Assembly (NCBI GenBank): GCA_036365515.1
Contig: CM070873.1
Span: 43,143,157 to 43,207,156 of the forward strand
DNA length: 64,000 nt
Direction: 5' to 3'
DNA from: Torymus aiolomorphi
Lineage: Eukaryota; Arthropoda; Insecta; Hymenoptera; Torymidae
The notes beneath the pieces are model-generated. The model did no database searches. It was not told the origin of the DNA and saw only the letters and a program-made list of their open reading frames with translations. Both the position numbers and the translations under genes were made by a program. Below, in pieces: positions 63,127 to 64,000 of the stretch. The stretch's first letter is position 1. Every line of letters starts with the position of its first letter.

Positions 63127-64000
63127 ATTTTTTAGTGCAATATTGCAACTTCCCAGGAACCTTGTGCAAAGGCGTGGCTCCTCCTTCGTCGCGCGCGTTC
63201 ACGTCAGCACCGGCATCGATCAGCACCTGCACGACCTCTATATTACAGTTCAAAGCTGCCAAATGCAGCGGGGTATTCTGCCACTTATCTCTTGCCGAGG
63301 TATTAGCCCCGCGATTCAGCAAGAACTCAACGACGCTGATGTTGTTATATTGGACGGCCTGATGTAGAGCCGTGCGCTTGCTGTTTAATGTAGTGGCCTC
63401 GATATCGACCCCCGCTTGAAGGAGTATCCGGGTTATGGTTATGCTGTAATTAGGAAAGTGAAACCGTGGTTTCATGGCGATGACGTGCAGAGCTGTGTCT
63501 CCCTTGGCGTCGGGCACGTTCACGTCCACCAGACCCAAGCGCAGCAGAGTCACTATAGTCGTGACATGTTGGTCCTCTACAGCAGCGTGCAGCGCGTCGG
63601 TCACCAACACGGCGCGGCTCAGACCGCGCACGGCGGCATCGTCGCTGATGGTGCCCTTGTGCAGGTACATATCCACGATATGGCGCCCACTCGATCGCTT
63701 GTAGTCGGTGCAGGCTAAGTCGAATAGCGAAATGCCGTCGGCATCGCATAGGTTTTGCCTGCAAAAGTACTCCGGGTGTAGGGTACTCAGAAGGAACAGC
63801 ATGCCACATTTGTGCGCCACGTGCAGGGGAGTTCGACCTCTTTTGTCTTGCGCGAACACGTCGACGTTGTGTCTCAGCAGTGCGCGAATCTGGTCTGACA
63901 TGCCCTCCTGTTTCACGGCCAGATGCAGCGCCGTTTGCCCATCGAGATTGCGCGCGCTCACATCGGTCCTCTCGTCATTGAGCAGCGCCTTGACCGAGGA
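63127..64000 (-). CDS. Ankyrin-repeat exon, open at the window edge
   Basis: The frame is open from 64000 to the donor after 63127 (AAAAAAT/GTAAGT), about 291 codons; the 5' part of the gene lies outside. Counting from V at 63961, ankyrin repeats occur at about 5-39 (GQTALHLAV), 40-74 (GRTPLHVAH), 75-103 (degenerate), 122-152 (DALHAAVED), 153-192 (GDTALHVIA, with a short insertion), 193-225 (KRTALHQAV), 226-258 (QNTPLHLAA), and the first half of another at 259-268 (GATPLH) completed in the next exon. Ankyrin stacks bind protein partners, typically in the cytoplasm. No signal peptide or membrane segment is visible in this part. Confidence 0.9.

Overview
The window reads as nuclear DNA of an insect, most likely a hymenopteran and plausibly a parasitoid (chalcid-type) wasp. 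The evidence is spliced genes, many microsatellites, dense small DNA-transposon remnants, a Dpr-type immunoglobulin exon, and an ankyrin-repeat gene whose C-terminus resembles the PRANC-like ends known from Nasonia-type wasps. The species call is inference. Almost all of the 64 kb is non-coding, probably introns of the Dpr-family gene and intergenic DNA.

Coding content is small. One internal exon of a Dpr-like neuronal cell-surface receptor lies on the minus strand at 55295-55472. A first exon of a short-chain dehydrogenase/reductase (farnesol-dehydrogenase-like) lies on the plus strand at 30385-30516, and I cannot find its remaining exons. The last two exons of a multi-ankyrin protein lie on the minus strand at 61136-61905 and 63127-64000; the gene is open at the right window edge. 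The C-terminal part of a PIF/Harbinger transposase lies at 59315-59656. The many other open frames are by-products of simple repeats and GC-rich DNA.

From 1 to about 57.2 kb the DNA alternates between AT-rich stretches and about 30 GC/CpG-rich islands of 0.4-1 kb, roughly every 1-3 kb. Nearly every island has the same polarity on the plus strand: a C- and A-rich arm on the left, a CpG-dense core, and a G- and T-rich arm on the right. This mirror-image strand asymmetry looks like divergent initiation of transcription or replication. It does not depend on any gene I can see, and it stops in the repeat-dense 57.2-64 kb end. I regard it as the main finding.

The AT-rich stretches hold several families of foldback or miniature transposons: TTAA-flanked elements of about 380 bp (three copies), a TTAACC-type piggyBac-like element, TA-flanked CACTGAGAAAA and CACGGAAAGAAAT elements (one carrying a tRNA-like pol III unit), a Mutator-like pair with 9-bp target duplications, two long copies of a repeat with a built-in AC microsatellite, and foldbacks that share a CTGANGAG-hairpin-GAAA core reminiscent of a hammerhead ribozyme.
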